From positions 359,994-423,993 of the forward strand of contig DELZ01000005.1 of the NCBI GenBank assembly GCA_002354635.1: DNA of 64,000 nt. The letters run 5' to 3'. The notes below the pieces were generated by a model. It did no database searches and had not been told where the DNA came from. It saw only the letters and a list, made by a program, of their open reading frames with translations. Positions within the stretch are counted from its first letter, which is position 1. Every line of letters starts with the position of its first letter. The stretch is from Sphingomonadales bacterium UBA2683 (GTDB taxonomy: Bacteria; Pseudomonadota; Alphaproteobacteria; Sphingomonadales; Sphingomonadaceae). Below, piece after piece: positions 25,912 through 33,469 of this stretch. A program made the translations under genes and the position numbers.

Positions 25912-26691
25912 ATGGGGAAAATGAAATTTTTGATCGACCCAGTTTTGGCGCACAAAATCTTTGACGAGAAATCTGGCGGTATAACCAACTTTACGGAGGA
26001 ATGGGCGAGTACAAGCGCATCTGAGGCAGCCAGCGCGCAATCGCAACGCAGCACAAAAACCATATATGCGTGGCTCAAAAATGGCCTGCCCGCATCACGT
26101 GATACCGTGTTCAGTTTTTTTGGCGCGCTCGATGTAGACCCTACCGCGATGGTTGATCTCGAAAAATCCGAAATTCCTAAAATCTTTGGAAGGTTACGCC
26201 ATGCTTTTATGATGGGCGGAGTTAACGCTGGTAGCTTTCAGGCATTGTTTGATATCTATCGTCCGAGTGCGAACTGGCCTGACGACAGTCTGTCACAGCG
26301 ATTTTATTCCCGTGACTGGACAAATTTTGATTTTGATCATCCGGCAGATAAATACAAAAACGGCTATGTGACAATTACAGTACGTGGTGATGAAAGCGTA
26401 TCAACTGGATGGCCACGGGCGTTTCATATCGCCTATCGTCGGCATTCAAATGCCGATGGTCTGTGGCGACCCTACGGGACAGTAGTCTGCCGCTTTGGCA
26501 AAGCCACCCTTGCTCATGAAAATGGTGATATCCAACATGTTGACATGCCACCTCAATCCAAGCACCACCTCCAGTTCAAAACCTATTTCGGTCCTGGTCC
26601 TGCCGAATTTCGTATTGCCTGCTTACACCCGTTTGCAGGGGAAATTGAGCAATACGATGATCTCAATGTTCCGTTGTATTTTGTTGCGTAA
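25912..26691 (+). CDS. Hypothetical protein of the mobile region, 259 aa
   Basis: Not recognised. The first 100 residues include a short helix-turn-helix-like piece (TKTIYAWLKNGLPASRDTVFSFFGAL), suggesting DNA binding. The rest looks beta-rich (YVTITVRGDE, WPRAFHIAYRRHS, YGTVVCRF, EFRIACLHPF), like a ligand-binding domain. The start may be ATG 25912 or the ATG three codons later, which has GGGGA in front. A strong terminator follows. It could be a regulator sensing a ligand; that is inference. Confidence 0.6.
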   Translation: MGKMKFLIDPVLAHKIFDEKSGGITNFTEEWASTSASEAASAQSQRSTKTIYAWLKNGLPASRDTVFSFFGALDVDPTAMVDLEKSEIPKIFGRLRHAFMMGGVNAGSFQALFDIYRPSANWPDDSLSQRFYSRDWTNFDFDHPADKYKNGYVTITVRGDESVSTGWPRAFHIAYRRHSNADGLWRPYGTVVCRFGKATLAHENGDIQHVDMPPQSKHHLQFKTYFGPGPAEFRIACLHPFAGEIEQYDDLNVPLYFVA

Positions 26692-26698
26692 TACACAC

Positions 26699-26732
26699 AA
26701 AAAAGGCGACATATTTGCGCCGCCTTTTTCTT
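26699..26732 (+). terminator. Rho-independent terminator after the 259-aa gene
   Basis: AAAAAAGGCG pairs with CGCCTTTTT across a 12-base loop, followed by more T and C. It begins a few bases after the stop codon. The A/T flanks make it potentially bidirectional. Confidence 0.8.
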
Positions 26733-26749
26733 CTGTGAATGAACTCAAC

Positions 26750-26913
26750 CCATAGCCGCGGTTCGGTTTCCAACGTTTGAAAACGGCGACTTGCGCCTCG
26801 ACGTGATTGATTTTGTGCGAGTGTGTCAATCAATCGGCTGTGATCCGCACGATGCCTTGGATGAAATATTTCCTGATCTTGCAAAAAAGCCGCCCGATCA
26901 AACATCAATTTGA
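26750..26913 (+). pseudogene. Remnant of an Xre-family regulator (3' part only)
   Basis: The plus strand reads FENGDLRLDVIDFVRVCQSI and on through GCDPHDALDEIF to a stop at 26911. This is the second half of a Cro/C1-type regulator of the kind common in sphingomonads. No start codon or first helix is present; the upstream part is replaced by the terminator region. It is a decayed gene. Confidence 0.6.
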
Positions 26914-26937
26914 TCGAACAGCTTTTGAACGTGCTTT

Positions 26938-27420
26938 TTATCCCATCGCGGCGGCCAGCAATTCAGTGGGGCCGCGTTTTACGGACTCGGCTAAGGAAAG
27001 AGCTTCAAAAAGAACGGTGCTGCGTGGCTCGTTGTCGAAATACTTTCGAACCTTTGGCCGCAGTGGAGCCATGATTGGATAGAGACCGATTAACGCGTCA
27101 GCTTCCTCATATTTGTTTCGATATGAGTGCTGCCGCGCAATGTTCATATCAAGGACCGGAGCATTCTCAGCCGTTTTGGCCAGCGTAGCAATGACCTGTC
27201 TGGTGTGTTTGCCTTTACGCTGAGCATTAAACAATGTCTCGGTAATCACCACGCTGGGCGCAAATTCCTCGATTAACTGACGGACAAAGTCGGCGGCATA
27301 GGTGAGATCGCTGTATGCCTTGCCGGACATTTTCCAATACAGTATCTCATCGCCGTCCATGTACACCGCGCCAACGCGGCGATAGGCAGCGGCGAACGCC
27401 AGATAACTAAGACCCTCCAT
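26938..27420 (-). CDS. RuvC/RNase H-fold-like protein of the mobile region
   Basis: 160 residues. The beta-strand start (YLAFAAAYRRVGAVYMDGDEILYW), the VVITETLFNAQRKGK segment with a Glu after the strand, and an EADALIGLYP helix recall RuvC-like resolvases. The first catalytic Asp expected in the opening strand is not seen, so nuclease activity is doubtful. It overlaps the upstream Xre gene by 14 bases. A Holliday-junction or replication accessory role for the element is possible. Confidence 0.5.
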   Translation of the reverse strand: MEGLSYLAFAAAYRRVGAVYMDGDEILYWKMSGKAYSDLTYAADFVRQLIEEFAPSVVITETLFNAQRKGKHTRQVIATLAKTAENAPVLDMNIARQHSYRNKYEEADALIGLYPIMAPLRPKVRKYFDNEPRSTVLFEALSLAESVKRGPTELLAAAMG

Positions 27421-27760
27421 CGTCTGACCTTAGATCACCGATCAATTGGCCGTGCAGACGTTTTAGGGTATTCTCGCGGTTAAAGCGGGAGGCTTTCTCT
27501 TTGCTATCGCTATCTAGCGAAGGCATTTGTTGAAATAGCTCCTTCTTTGCTAATGTCCTGATCGCCTTGTAGAGGCTGTCAAAGGAACGATTATAGATGA
27601 GCGAAATCTTGCAGATTTCGAGCAAACTCGGCGGACGTTTGCCTGACTCGAACATGGCAATCTCCGGTTGACCGAGTTCAAGCAAGGTTCCGATATCTTT
27701 AGTGGATAATCCCGCCTTGCGGCGAGCGGCGCACAAATCGTGCGCAAATTGGGTGTGCAT
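27407..27760 (-). CDS. Xre-family helix-turn-helix regulator
   Basis: 117 residues. A Cro/C1-type helix-turn-helix spans about residues 6-60 (LCAARRKAGLSTKDIGTLLE, then GQPEIAMFESGKRPP). The C-terminal half is helical and charged. It is divergent from the TraG-like ATPase gene; the 313-base gap between them holds a cruciform and repeated motifs that could be its targets. It overlaps the RuvC-like gene, so the two are co-expressed. Confidence 0.85.
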   Translation of the reverse strand: MHTQFAHDLCAARRKAGLSTKDIGTLLELGQPEIAMFESGKRPPSLLEICKISLIYNRSFDSLYKAIRTLAKKELFQQMPSLDSDSKEKASRFNRENTLKRLHGQLIGDLRSDDGGS

Positions 27761-27821
27761 ATTTTACGATTAAATTTAACTAATAACACTGCCTCAGCTT
27801 AATCCGTCTCGCCTCCACCGA

Positions 27822-27865
27822 CTAGGGCGCACAAGCCGCCCCATTTTATTATTTTTGCGCCCTAG
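27822..27865. repeat. Perfect 10-bp inverted repeat CTAGGGCGCA/TGCGCCCTAG
   Basis: CTAGGGCGCA at 27822-27831 and its exact reverse complement at 27856-27865, 24 bases apart. The same motif core recurs at 28033-28041 (ACGCCCTAG), 29252-29261 (TGCGCCCTAG) and 30979-30987 (CTAGGGCGC). The five copies sit at the edges of the promoter region, the TraG-like gene and the recombinase gene. A recombinase or regulator binding site is likely. Confidence 0.7.
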
Positions 27866-27874
27866 ACAATCACG

Positions 27875-27951
27875 ACCACCTATGCGGTATGTGCTGATGA
27901 GGTGCCGGATAGGTGGAACCTATCCGGTCTCTGCAATACCGCATTGGTGGT
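27875..27951. repeat. Nested hairpin/cruciform between Xre and TraG-like genes
   Basis: Outer arms ACCACCTATGCGGTAT (27875-27890) and ATACCGCATTGGTGGT (27936-27951) pair with one mismatch. An inner perfect 10-bp stem CCGGATAGGT/ACCTATCCGG (27905-27927) has a 3-base loop. Internal loops of 14 and 8 bases separate the stems. It could be an origin, a transfer or recombination site, or a structured RNA leader of the ATPase gene. Confidence 0.65.
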
Positions 27952-28073
27952 TAGTTGAGGGGTAAGCGTTGGAGTATAGGCAGATTAGCGCGTTTCGCGT
28001 GGCCAATGCTAGAGAGCACGGAACCACCTAAAACGCCCTAGCCTCAAATCAGTCCTTACCGTTCAATGAAGCA

Positions 28074-29237
28074 ATGTCTTCATTCCACAATCCCGTCACC
28101 CAGCTTGGCACTGCTTATCACCGCTATGGCGACAAGCCATTTGGCATCTACCAGAGCGACCGCCAGAGCCATATCTATCTAATTGGTCAGACCGGCACGG
28201 GAAAATCCACCCTACTCGGAACTATGGCCACGCAAGACGCAGCACAAGGACAAGGCTTTTGCCTGATTGACCCGCACGGCGATCTAGCCTTGCACCTGCA
28301 TAACAATATCACTGCCGATCATATCTATTGGAACGTATCAGATCCCCAGAGTCCTTTTGGGTATAACCCATTGACCCGCGTTCCAGCCCATTTACGACCA
28401 TTGGTTGCATCCGGTTTTATCGAAACACTCAAAAAACAATGGGCGGATAGCTGGGGAGCGCGGATGGAGCATCTATTGCGCTACGCCGTCCTGGCCCTCT
28501 TGGAACAGCCACTGGCAGATATCCGCGACATCAGCCGGTTGTTTTTAGAAACCGAGTTCAGGCGCAACCTCGTGGCGCGGATCAGTGACCCGCAGGTGCG
28601 CACCTTCTGGACGGTTGAATTTCCCAAGATGAAATATCTGACCGCCATTGATGGCGTTGCGCCAATTAACAACAAGCTCGGTGCATTCTTGGCGCACCCG
28701 CTGGTGCGCAAGGCCGTCTGCACACCGAAAGAGCCGCTGCGATTTCGGCAGATCATGGATGACGGGAAAATATTGATCGTCAATTTGGCAAAGGGTCAGA
28801 TTGGAAACGACAATGCCAATGTGCTGGGCGGCTTGCTGGTTTCCAACATTATGAACGCCGCTTTCACGCGCCACGATACGCCAGAAGCACAGCGTCGGCC
28901 GTTTTTCCTCTATGTTGATGAGTTCCACAATTTCACCACCACAGCATTTGCCGACATGCTGTCAGAAAGCCGTAAATATGCCTTAGGATTATGCTTAAGC
29001 CAGCAACATAGCTCACAGACCGAACCACCCGTTTTTGACGCTGTGATGGGGAATGTGGGGACGATGATAGCCTTGCGGGTGGGAGCCAAGGATGCACCGA
29101 TCATGGCTCGGCAGTTTGGTAATATTGCTGCTGAGCATTTTGTGACTCTGCCGAATTATCACGGGTTTATCCAATTGTTCGTGCAAGGAAGGAAAATGCC
29201 AGCATTTTCCTTTCAAACTAGGCCGCCCCTCCCGTAA
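28074..29237 (+). CDS. VirD4/TraG-like conjugation-type ATPase, short form
   Basis: 387 residues. Walker A IGQTGTGKST at 36-45 and Walker B FFLYVDEFHNF near 277-287, followed by a SESRKYALGLCLSQQHSSQ segment, are typical of VirD4/TraG/TrwB motors. The N-terminal membrane helices of true coupling proteins are absent, so it is a soluble form. In such elements these ATPases occur without a relaxase. It is preceded by a cruciform and followed by a small gene and a serine recombinase on the same strand. Confidence 0.82.
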   Translation: MSSFHNPVTQLGTAYHRYGDKPFGIYQSDRQSHIYLIGQTGTGKSTLLGTMATQDAAQGQGFCLIDPHGDLALHLHNNITADHIYWNVSDPQSPFGYNPLTRVPAHLRPLVASGFIETLKKQWADSWGARMEHLLRYAVLALLEQPLADIRDISRLFLETEFRRNLVARISDPQVRTFWTVEFPKMKYLTAIDGVAPINNKLGAFLAHPLVRKAVCTPKEPLRFRQIMDDGKILIVNLAKGQIGNDNANVLGGLLVSNIMNAAFTRHDTPEAQRRPFFLYVDEFHNFTTTAFADMLSESRKYALGLCLSQQHSSQTEPPVFDAVMGNVGTMIALRVGAKDAPIMARQFGNIAAEHFVTLPNYHGFIQLFVQGRKMPAFSFQTRPPLP

Positions 29238-29293
29238 TTTGGGGCGTCCGGTGCGCCCTAGTTTGAATTTTCACGGAGCGATAAGATTACCCC

Positions 29294-29443
29294 ATGACCG
29301 AACGTGATTATCTTGAAGAATATCTACAGCTTTGCAAACGTATCTATGAACGCAAGGTTTTGGATGGCACATGGCCATGGCCCGAAGATTCGCCAAATTC
29401 TCATATTGTGTTAGATTCGGATGATAATTCTGAAAATTCATGA
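29294..29443 (+). CDS. Small protein coupled to the serine recombinase (49 aa)
   Basis: Starts MTERDYLEEYLQLCKRIYER and continues with a TWPWPEDSPNS motif and an acidic tail. The stop codon overlaps the recombinase start (ATGA), so translation is coupled. Composition and coupling support a real gene. It may act as a directionality or accessory factor for the recombinase; that is inference. Confidence 0.7.
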   Translation: MTERDYLEEYLQLCKRIYERKVLDGTWPWPEDSPNSHIVLDSDDNSENS

Positions 29444-31005
29444 AAAGTTGTTTTGGGTACGTCCGCGTCTCCACCATCAAGCAGGGTGATGGTGTCTCCC
29501 TACAGGCACAAAAAGATGCCATTATGGCCTTTGCGAGTCGCAACAATATCAACATCACCAAATGGTTTGAAGAAAAAGAAACCGCTGCGAAAAAAGGTCG
29601 ACCAATTTTCAATGCGATGGTTTCGGAATTGAAGCGCGGTAAGGCGCGCGGTGTTGTCATTCATAAGATCGACCGCTTCGCCCGCAACTACACCGATTGG
29701 GGCAAGATATCCGACCTCGCTGATAGTGGCGTGGAAATTCTGACCGCCACCGAGAGTTACGATTTCAATACCTATGGTGGCCGGATGGCAGCGGACTTCC
29801 AGCAGGTCGTAGCAGCTAACTACATTCGCAACTTACGCGATGAGATCAAGAAAGGGCAGAACGGGCAACTCAAAAATGGACTCTATCCGTTTGGAGCGCC
29901 TATCGGCTACTTAAATGCTGGCGGCGGCAAACCGAAGGTGCCTGATCCAGAACGCGGTCCGCTCGTGCGACTGGCTTTTGAACTCTATTCGACCGGCCAG
30001 TATTCCTATCGCCCGTTGCTAAAAGAATTGAAACGACGGGGGCTGCGTAACAAAAGCGGTAAGTCGCTGTCGCTATGTGGCTTGGAAACACTGATCAAGA
30101 ACCCGTTTTATTGCGGGATCATTCACATCAAACGCACCGGACAGACGTTCAACGGTATTCACGAACCCCTCATTTCCGTAGCATTGTTTCAGCGCGTTCA
30201 AGATGTGCGCACCAGTCGCACGAGCAAGCAGATCACGCGACACAACCATACCTACCGTGGCCTGTTTCGGTGCGGCGAATGTGGCGGAGCAATGGTGCCG
30301 GAACTCCAAAAAGGCCACGTTTATTATCGTTGCAAACTGATGGGATGCCCGACCAAGACTGTTCGCGAGGAAGTGTTGGAAGCCGAAGTTACCCGCTGCC
30401 TCGAACACATCAAGCTGACCAAAAGCGATGTCGCTCTAGCAGCCCGACAAATTAGGAAATGGATGGGAGAAAAACGACAAACAATCTCTGACAGCGCGGC
30501 TCAGCTCCGTCTTGCCAATATTCGCGATCGCATAGACAGCTTGACCGACGCCTTGATTGATAAACTGATCGATAAAGAAACTTTCAACTTGAAAAAAGCA
30601 AAGCTCGCTTTGGAAGAGGCGCAGGCGCTGGAAGATCAGCAGAGAACAGTGACTTTGCAGCAAAAAGCTGACAATTTACGCACATTGGCCGAACTGGTGA
30701 TTAGCCTTGCGCAGACATACGTTTTTGGGAAAACCGACGAAAAGCGCCATCTAGTCGAAATGGCCACGTCGAACCGGCGAGTGTCAGGGAAAAACGTATA
30801 TTTAGAGCCAGCAAGTTGGGTCCTGGAGGTCCAAAATGCCATTGCTGTCCTCTGTTGTGCAGAAGCCCCGGACAAAAGCCGAACTTTCGGTGATCTAAAT
30901 ATGCTTTTTGAAGAATCAGAACTGCCTACCAGAGAACAACTCTGTGAAAATAATATAGCATCGACAACACCAGAAAAACTAGGGCGCTCACATTTGAGGG
31001 AATAA
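29440..31005 (+). CDS. Large serine recombinase 1
   Basis: 521 residues. The resolvase domain (1-150) starts GYVRVSTIKQ with the catalytic Ser11 and contains DRFARN. A recombinase domain (about 165-265) and a zinc ribbon (CGECGG...RCKLMGC, about 285-310) follow, then a long coiled coil (about 330-430). These features define integrases of mobile elements that use attP/attB sites. Its 3' end contains one CTAGGGCGC copy (30979-30987). It appears intact. Confidence 0.95.
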   Translation: MKSCFGYVRVSTIKQGDGVSLQAQKDAIMAFASRNNINITKWFEEKETAAKKGRPIFNAMVSELKRGKARGVVIHKIDRFARNYTDWGKISDLADSGVEILTATESYDFNTYGGRMAADFQQVVAANYIRNLRDEIKKGQNGQLKNGLYPFGAPIGYLNAGGGKPKVPDPERGPLVRLAFELYSTGQYSYRPLLKELKRRGLRNKSGKSLSLCGLETLIKNPFYCGIIHIKRTGQTFNGIHEPLISVALFQRVQDVRTSRTSKQITRHNHTYRGLFRCGECGGAMVPELQKGHVYYRCKLMGCPTKTVREEVLEAEVTRCLEHIKLTKSDVALAARQIRKWMGEKRQTISDSAAQLRLANIRDRIDSLTDALIDKLIDKETFNLKKAKLALEEAQALEDQQRTVTLQQKADNLRTLAELVISLAQTYVFGKTDEKRHLVEMATSNRRVSGKNVYLEPASWVLEVQNAIAVLCCAEAPDKSRTFGDLNMLFEESELPTREQLCENNIASTTPEKLGRSHLRE

Positions 31006-31640
31006 ATACATTTGATTCCCCAGGGTGTTCTCAAGGCAGATTCGTACGCTCGGTTGACCGTGCATTTGAGAGAATACACGGGCAATCATTGTGGCAATTA
31101 AGAACACGATTACGCGCAACCAAATTGGCGCTACGCTAAATCGTCAGTTTTCAACGGTCCGTATGCATATAGATGATGATAGCCGTAAAACACTATCCCA
31201 TCTGGGAATGCGCCACGGTATTTTCGTCTCAAGATTGCATGGACACGTTTCTCGGTGCCGTCGCCCCTTTGGACGCTGTCTTTTCTTTTAGTCTTGCTCA
31301 TATCTTATACCTTCTGAAGTGAGGACTAAATATGAGAGCGACTTCCATTTGACATGGTCACACTGATTTGCTACTCTTTAAAGAGTCATTTAAAGCGGTG
31401 TTAAGCCGCCCCCAACACCAAACTTTCCTACTTGCTTGGTATTGGTAATATGACCCATATATGGCCCTGAGTCAATCTGACTCGGGGCCTTTTGCTTTTG
31501 TCGCTAATGAAATTATAACCAGTATTTCATTGCTCGTCGCATGATTCTAGGGGGCAGTCAGGAGCGGGGAGCGGGAATTTAGCAAAAGTATCAATCATGT
31601 ACGGCGAACTGAAAAAATGACCGATGCCCACATAAAGTAT
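31006..31640. other. Mostly non-coding stretch after recombinase 1
   Basis: A 66-codon frame (31091-31291) starts GTG and has no recognisable content; I do not call it. The segment ends in a clear terminator hairpin at 31463. The sequence before that hairpin is rich in short direct and inverted repeats and could encode a small RNA, but nothing specific can be named. Confidence 0.4.
31463..31494 (+). terminator. Strong rho-independent terminator
   Basis: GGCCCTGAGTC pairs with GACTCGGGGCC (one T-G pair) over a five-base loop and is followed by TTTT. No protein gene ends just before it, so it may close an untranslated or small-RNA transcript running from upstream. Confidence 0.75.
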
Positions 31641-31850
31641 TTATCTCTGATCGATTGGGATCAGCTCTTGCAGGACCCAGTCAAATTTAGGACTAAATAG
31701 CGCTAACGGCGCGTCTGTACCGTTTTTCCGCATTTCATGACCAGTTCGTAGCGAGAATGCATGCGAATGAAGCATTGTACCATTATCCTCAAGGTGAGAC
31801 ACTAATGTTGAGTAGCCTCCGCCCAACTCGACAATTGTCCTCTGCCACAT
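31641..31850 (-). CDS. Possible small hypothetical protein, 69 aa
   Basis: An open frame with protein-like composition (start MWQRTIVELGGGYSTLVSH) preceded by AAAAAGC. It is divergent from the 130-residue membrane gene at 31905. There is no recognised domain. It might equally be a chance frame; kept at low confidence because composition is balanced and no better gene overlaps. Confidence 0.3.
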   Translation of the reverse strand: MWQRTIVELGGGYSTLVSHLEDNGTMLHSHAFSLRTGHEMRKNGTDAPLALFSPKFDWVLQELIPIDQR

Positions 31851-31904
31851 TGCTTTTTGAGTTGATAAATGCTCAATATCGCATTCTGGATAAGGGGTAG
31901 TTCG

Positions 31905-32297
31905 ATGGATGAAAAAGTCATTGCGGAGGGCATTGTTGGAATTGGGCGGGGTTTTTGTTTTTCAAAAAAGCGTTTATTTATATACAAGAATAGTCAAGAT
32001 ATTAGTGTGCCTCTAACTGACATTAGTGATGTCCATATCTATATCAAAAACTCCTGGGGGTTTGTGATATTTTTAGCGATTGTTGCATTTTTCTCATTTT
32101 CTAACGGATACTATATTTTGGGGGCGATAAGCACTGTTTTAGGCTTTCTGTCATTCAAATATCTAACAAGTGATAACATCCTAATCTATGAGAATGGAAA
32201 TTCGGAACCATATAGTTTCGATTTAAGTCGAAAGGAAGCATCAGAACTAAAACAATCTTTAGGGAAGCTGGAAGATATAAATGTCATCATCCATTGA
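31905..32297 (+). CDS. Small membrane protein with PH-like layout, 130 aa
   Basis: The ATG at 31905 has AAGGGG seven bases upstream and is preferred over earlier frames. Two adjacent hydrophobic segments (about 47-65 and 67-83) are followed by a polar C-terminal domain. The layout, a strand-rich start (RLFIYKNSQDISVPLTDI) plus a central helix pair, recalls bacterial PH-domain membrane proteins. Function unknown. Confidence 0.6.
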   Translation: MDEKVIAEGIVGIGRGFCFSKKRLFIYKNSQDISVPLTDISDVHIYIKNSWGFVIFLAIVAFFSFSNGYYILGAISTVLGFLSFKYLTSDNILIYENGNSEPYSFDLSRKEASELKQSLGKLEDINVIIH

Positions 32298-32450
32298 GGT
32301 ATCTAAAATAATTATCAAATCTCCAGCGTATAAATGGTTGTGAACTATCGGAAGATGCATTCATAAAGTGTTGGTGACTATCGACAGAAAATTCATAATG
32401 GTATAGCCACTTGTATTATAGAGAATGTGAAGAACCAGAAGGAGAGAGGT

Positions 32451-32633
32451 ATGTCGAATTGTAAATTTTGCGGTGGAAGCGGTAGATGTAAGCCATGCAA
32501 CGGCACTGGTGATGGAAAAAGCGTTACACCCCATCCGTCAAAGCAATTGCAACGTGGCGGTGGCGAAGTAGTGTGTCCTGGATGCAATGGGAGTGGAACT
32601 TGTTCAGGTTGTAATGGAACGGGCAAAGATTAA
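32451..32633 (+). CDS. DnaJ-type zinc-knuckle microprotein
   Basis: 60 residues with four CxxC(x)G repeats (CKFCGGSG, CKPCNGTG, CPGCNGSG, CSGCNGTG), the arrangement of the DnaJ cysteine-rich zinc domain but without a J domain. A GGAG ribosome site precedes the ATG. Such free zinc domains may act as redox or chaperone-like adaptors. It stands alone between hypothetical genes. Confidence 0.75.
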   Translation: MSNCKFCGGSGRCKPCNGTGDGKSVTPHPSKQLQRGGGEVVCPGCNGSGTCSGCNGTGKD

Positions 32634-32637
32634 TTGT

Positions 32638-32907
32638 TTAAACTAACCGGTTCAACATAAGCTGGAAGGCGGCAAGACGTGATCGTGCAGATTTGCTCAT
32701 ATTTGAATGATAGGGCACGCCCTCAAATTCTTGGAAGATATTAGCTTGCTGCATTTCAAGCTCAATGTGATTTTCTAGAAAATGTTTCACCTGATCTTGA
32801 CTGGTGAAGTTTGAAGAAGCTGATTCAACAAGAGAAAACGCTTGGTCTGCAAAACCTTCAGGGTCATTTTCTATTTCCTTTGGCAAAAGGATTTGATCGA
32901 TTTTCAT
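32638..32907 (-). CDS. Hypothetical protein, 89 aa
   Basis: Helical, acidic N-terminus and basic C-terminus (KSARSRLAAFQLMLNRLV). No recognised family and no signal or membrane helix. It is convergent with the zinc-knuckle gene, four bases away. Balanced composition supports coding. Confidence 0.5.
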   Translation of the reverse strand: MKIDQILLPKEIENDPEGFADQAFSLVESASSNFTSQDQVKHFLENHIELEMQQANIFQEFEGVPYHSNMSKSARSRLAAFQLMLNRLV

Positions 32908-33002
32908 TGTAATAATATATCACGAAAATTTAGGATGAGCAAAGAAAAGGACAATCATATGTTCAACCTTTGGAATCTTAGTTATTTAATAGCGCGCCGA
33001 AA

Positions 33003-33305
33003 TTACTCGCACCCAACCCCATCATTATCGTGATCTAGGTGCGATCCATATCCCGGCTGTCCCAGGCGCACTGGAGCAGCTCCAGCATCACGAGCCGCTG
33101 TGCAGTTTGGGTAATAGGTCGATCCATTGGAACGTTTCACCGCTTGCGGCCGAGCATTACCGCCGTGACAATGCCGCCCGCCGTTCTTACGATCATTATG
33201 ACATCCATCCGCAGCCGTGCGCCCACCGTGTGCAAACGAAGGGCTGGTAAGAACTGGTTGTCCCAGACTCAATATTCCTATCGTCGCTAACACAATAATC
33301 CGCAT
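33003..33305 (-). CDS. Secreted Excalibur-domain protein, copy 2
   Basis: 100 residues; from residue 25 on, 66 of 76 residues are identical to the copy at 20070-20372, while the signal peptides differ. It ends in the calcium-loop motif DHDNDGVGCE. The opposite orientation of the two copies creates a long inverted repeat about 13 kb apart. Confidence 0.87.
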   Translation of the reverse strand: MRIIVLATIGILSLGQPVLTSPSFAHGGRTAADGCHNDRKNGGRHCHGGNARPQAVKRSNGSTYYPNCTAARDAGAAPVRLGQPGYGSHLDHDNDGVGCE

Positions 33306-33469
33306 GGAATTCTTCTACCGGATTAACTGTGAAATTTTAATCATTATCTCGAAGGCGTCCATTGTTGTCCGAAATTGTCAAGGAAAAACAGCCAAAAACC
33401 AGTCTAAACACTGACTCAACTCGACTCATTTCCATTGAGCACCAATAGCTGAACGCTTAGACCGGACGG

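Noticed and set aside
27891..27935. Hammerhead ribozyme (CTGATGAG followed by a stem)
   Set aside because: The GAAA box and the third stem of the junction are missing; only two nested stems form.
31091..31291. 66-codon frame after recombinase 1
   Set aside because: GTG start, no ribosome site and no recognisable content.
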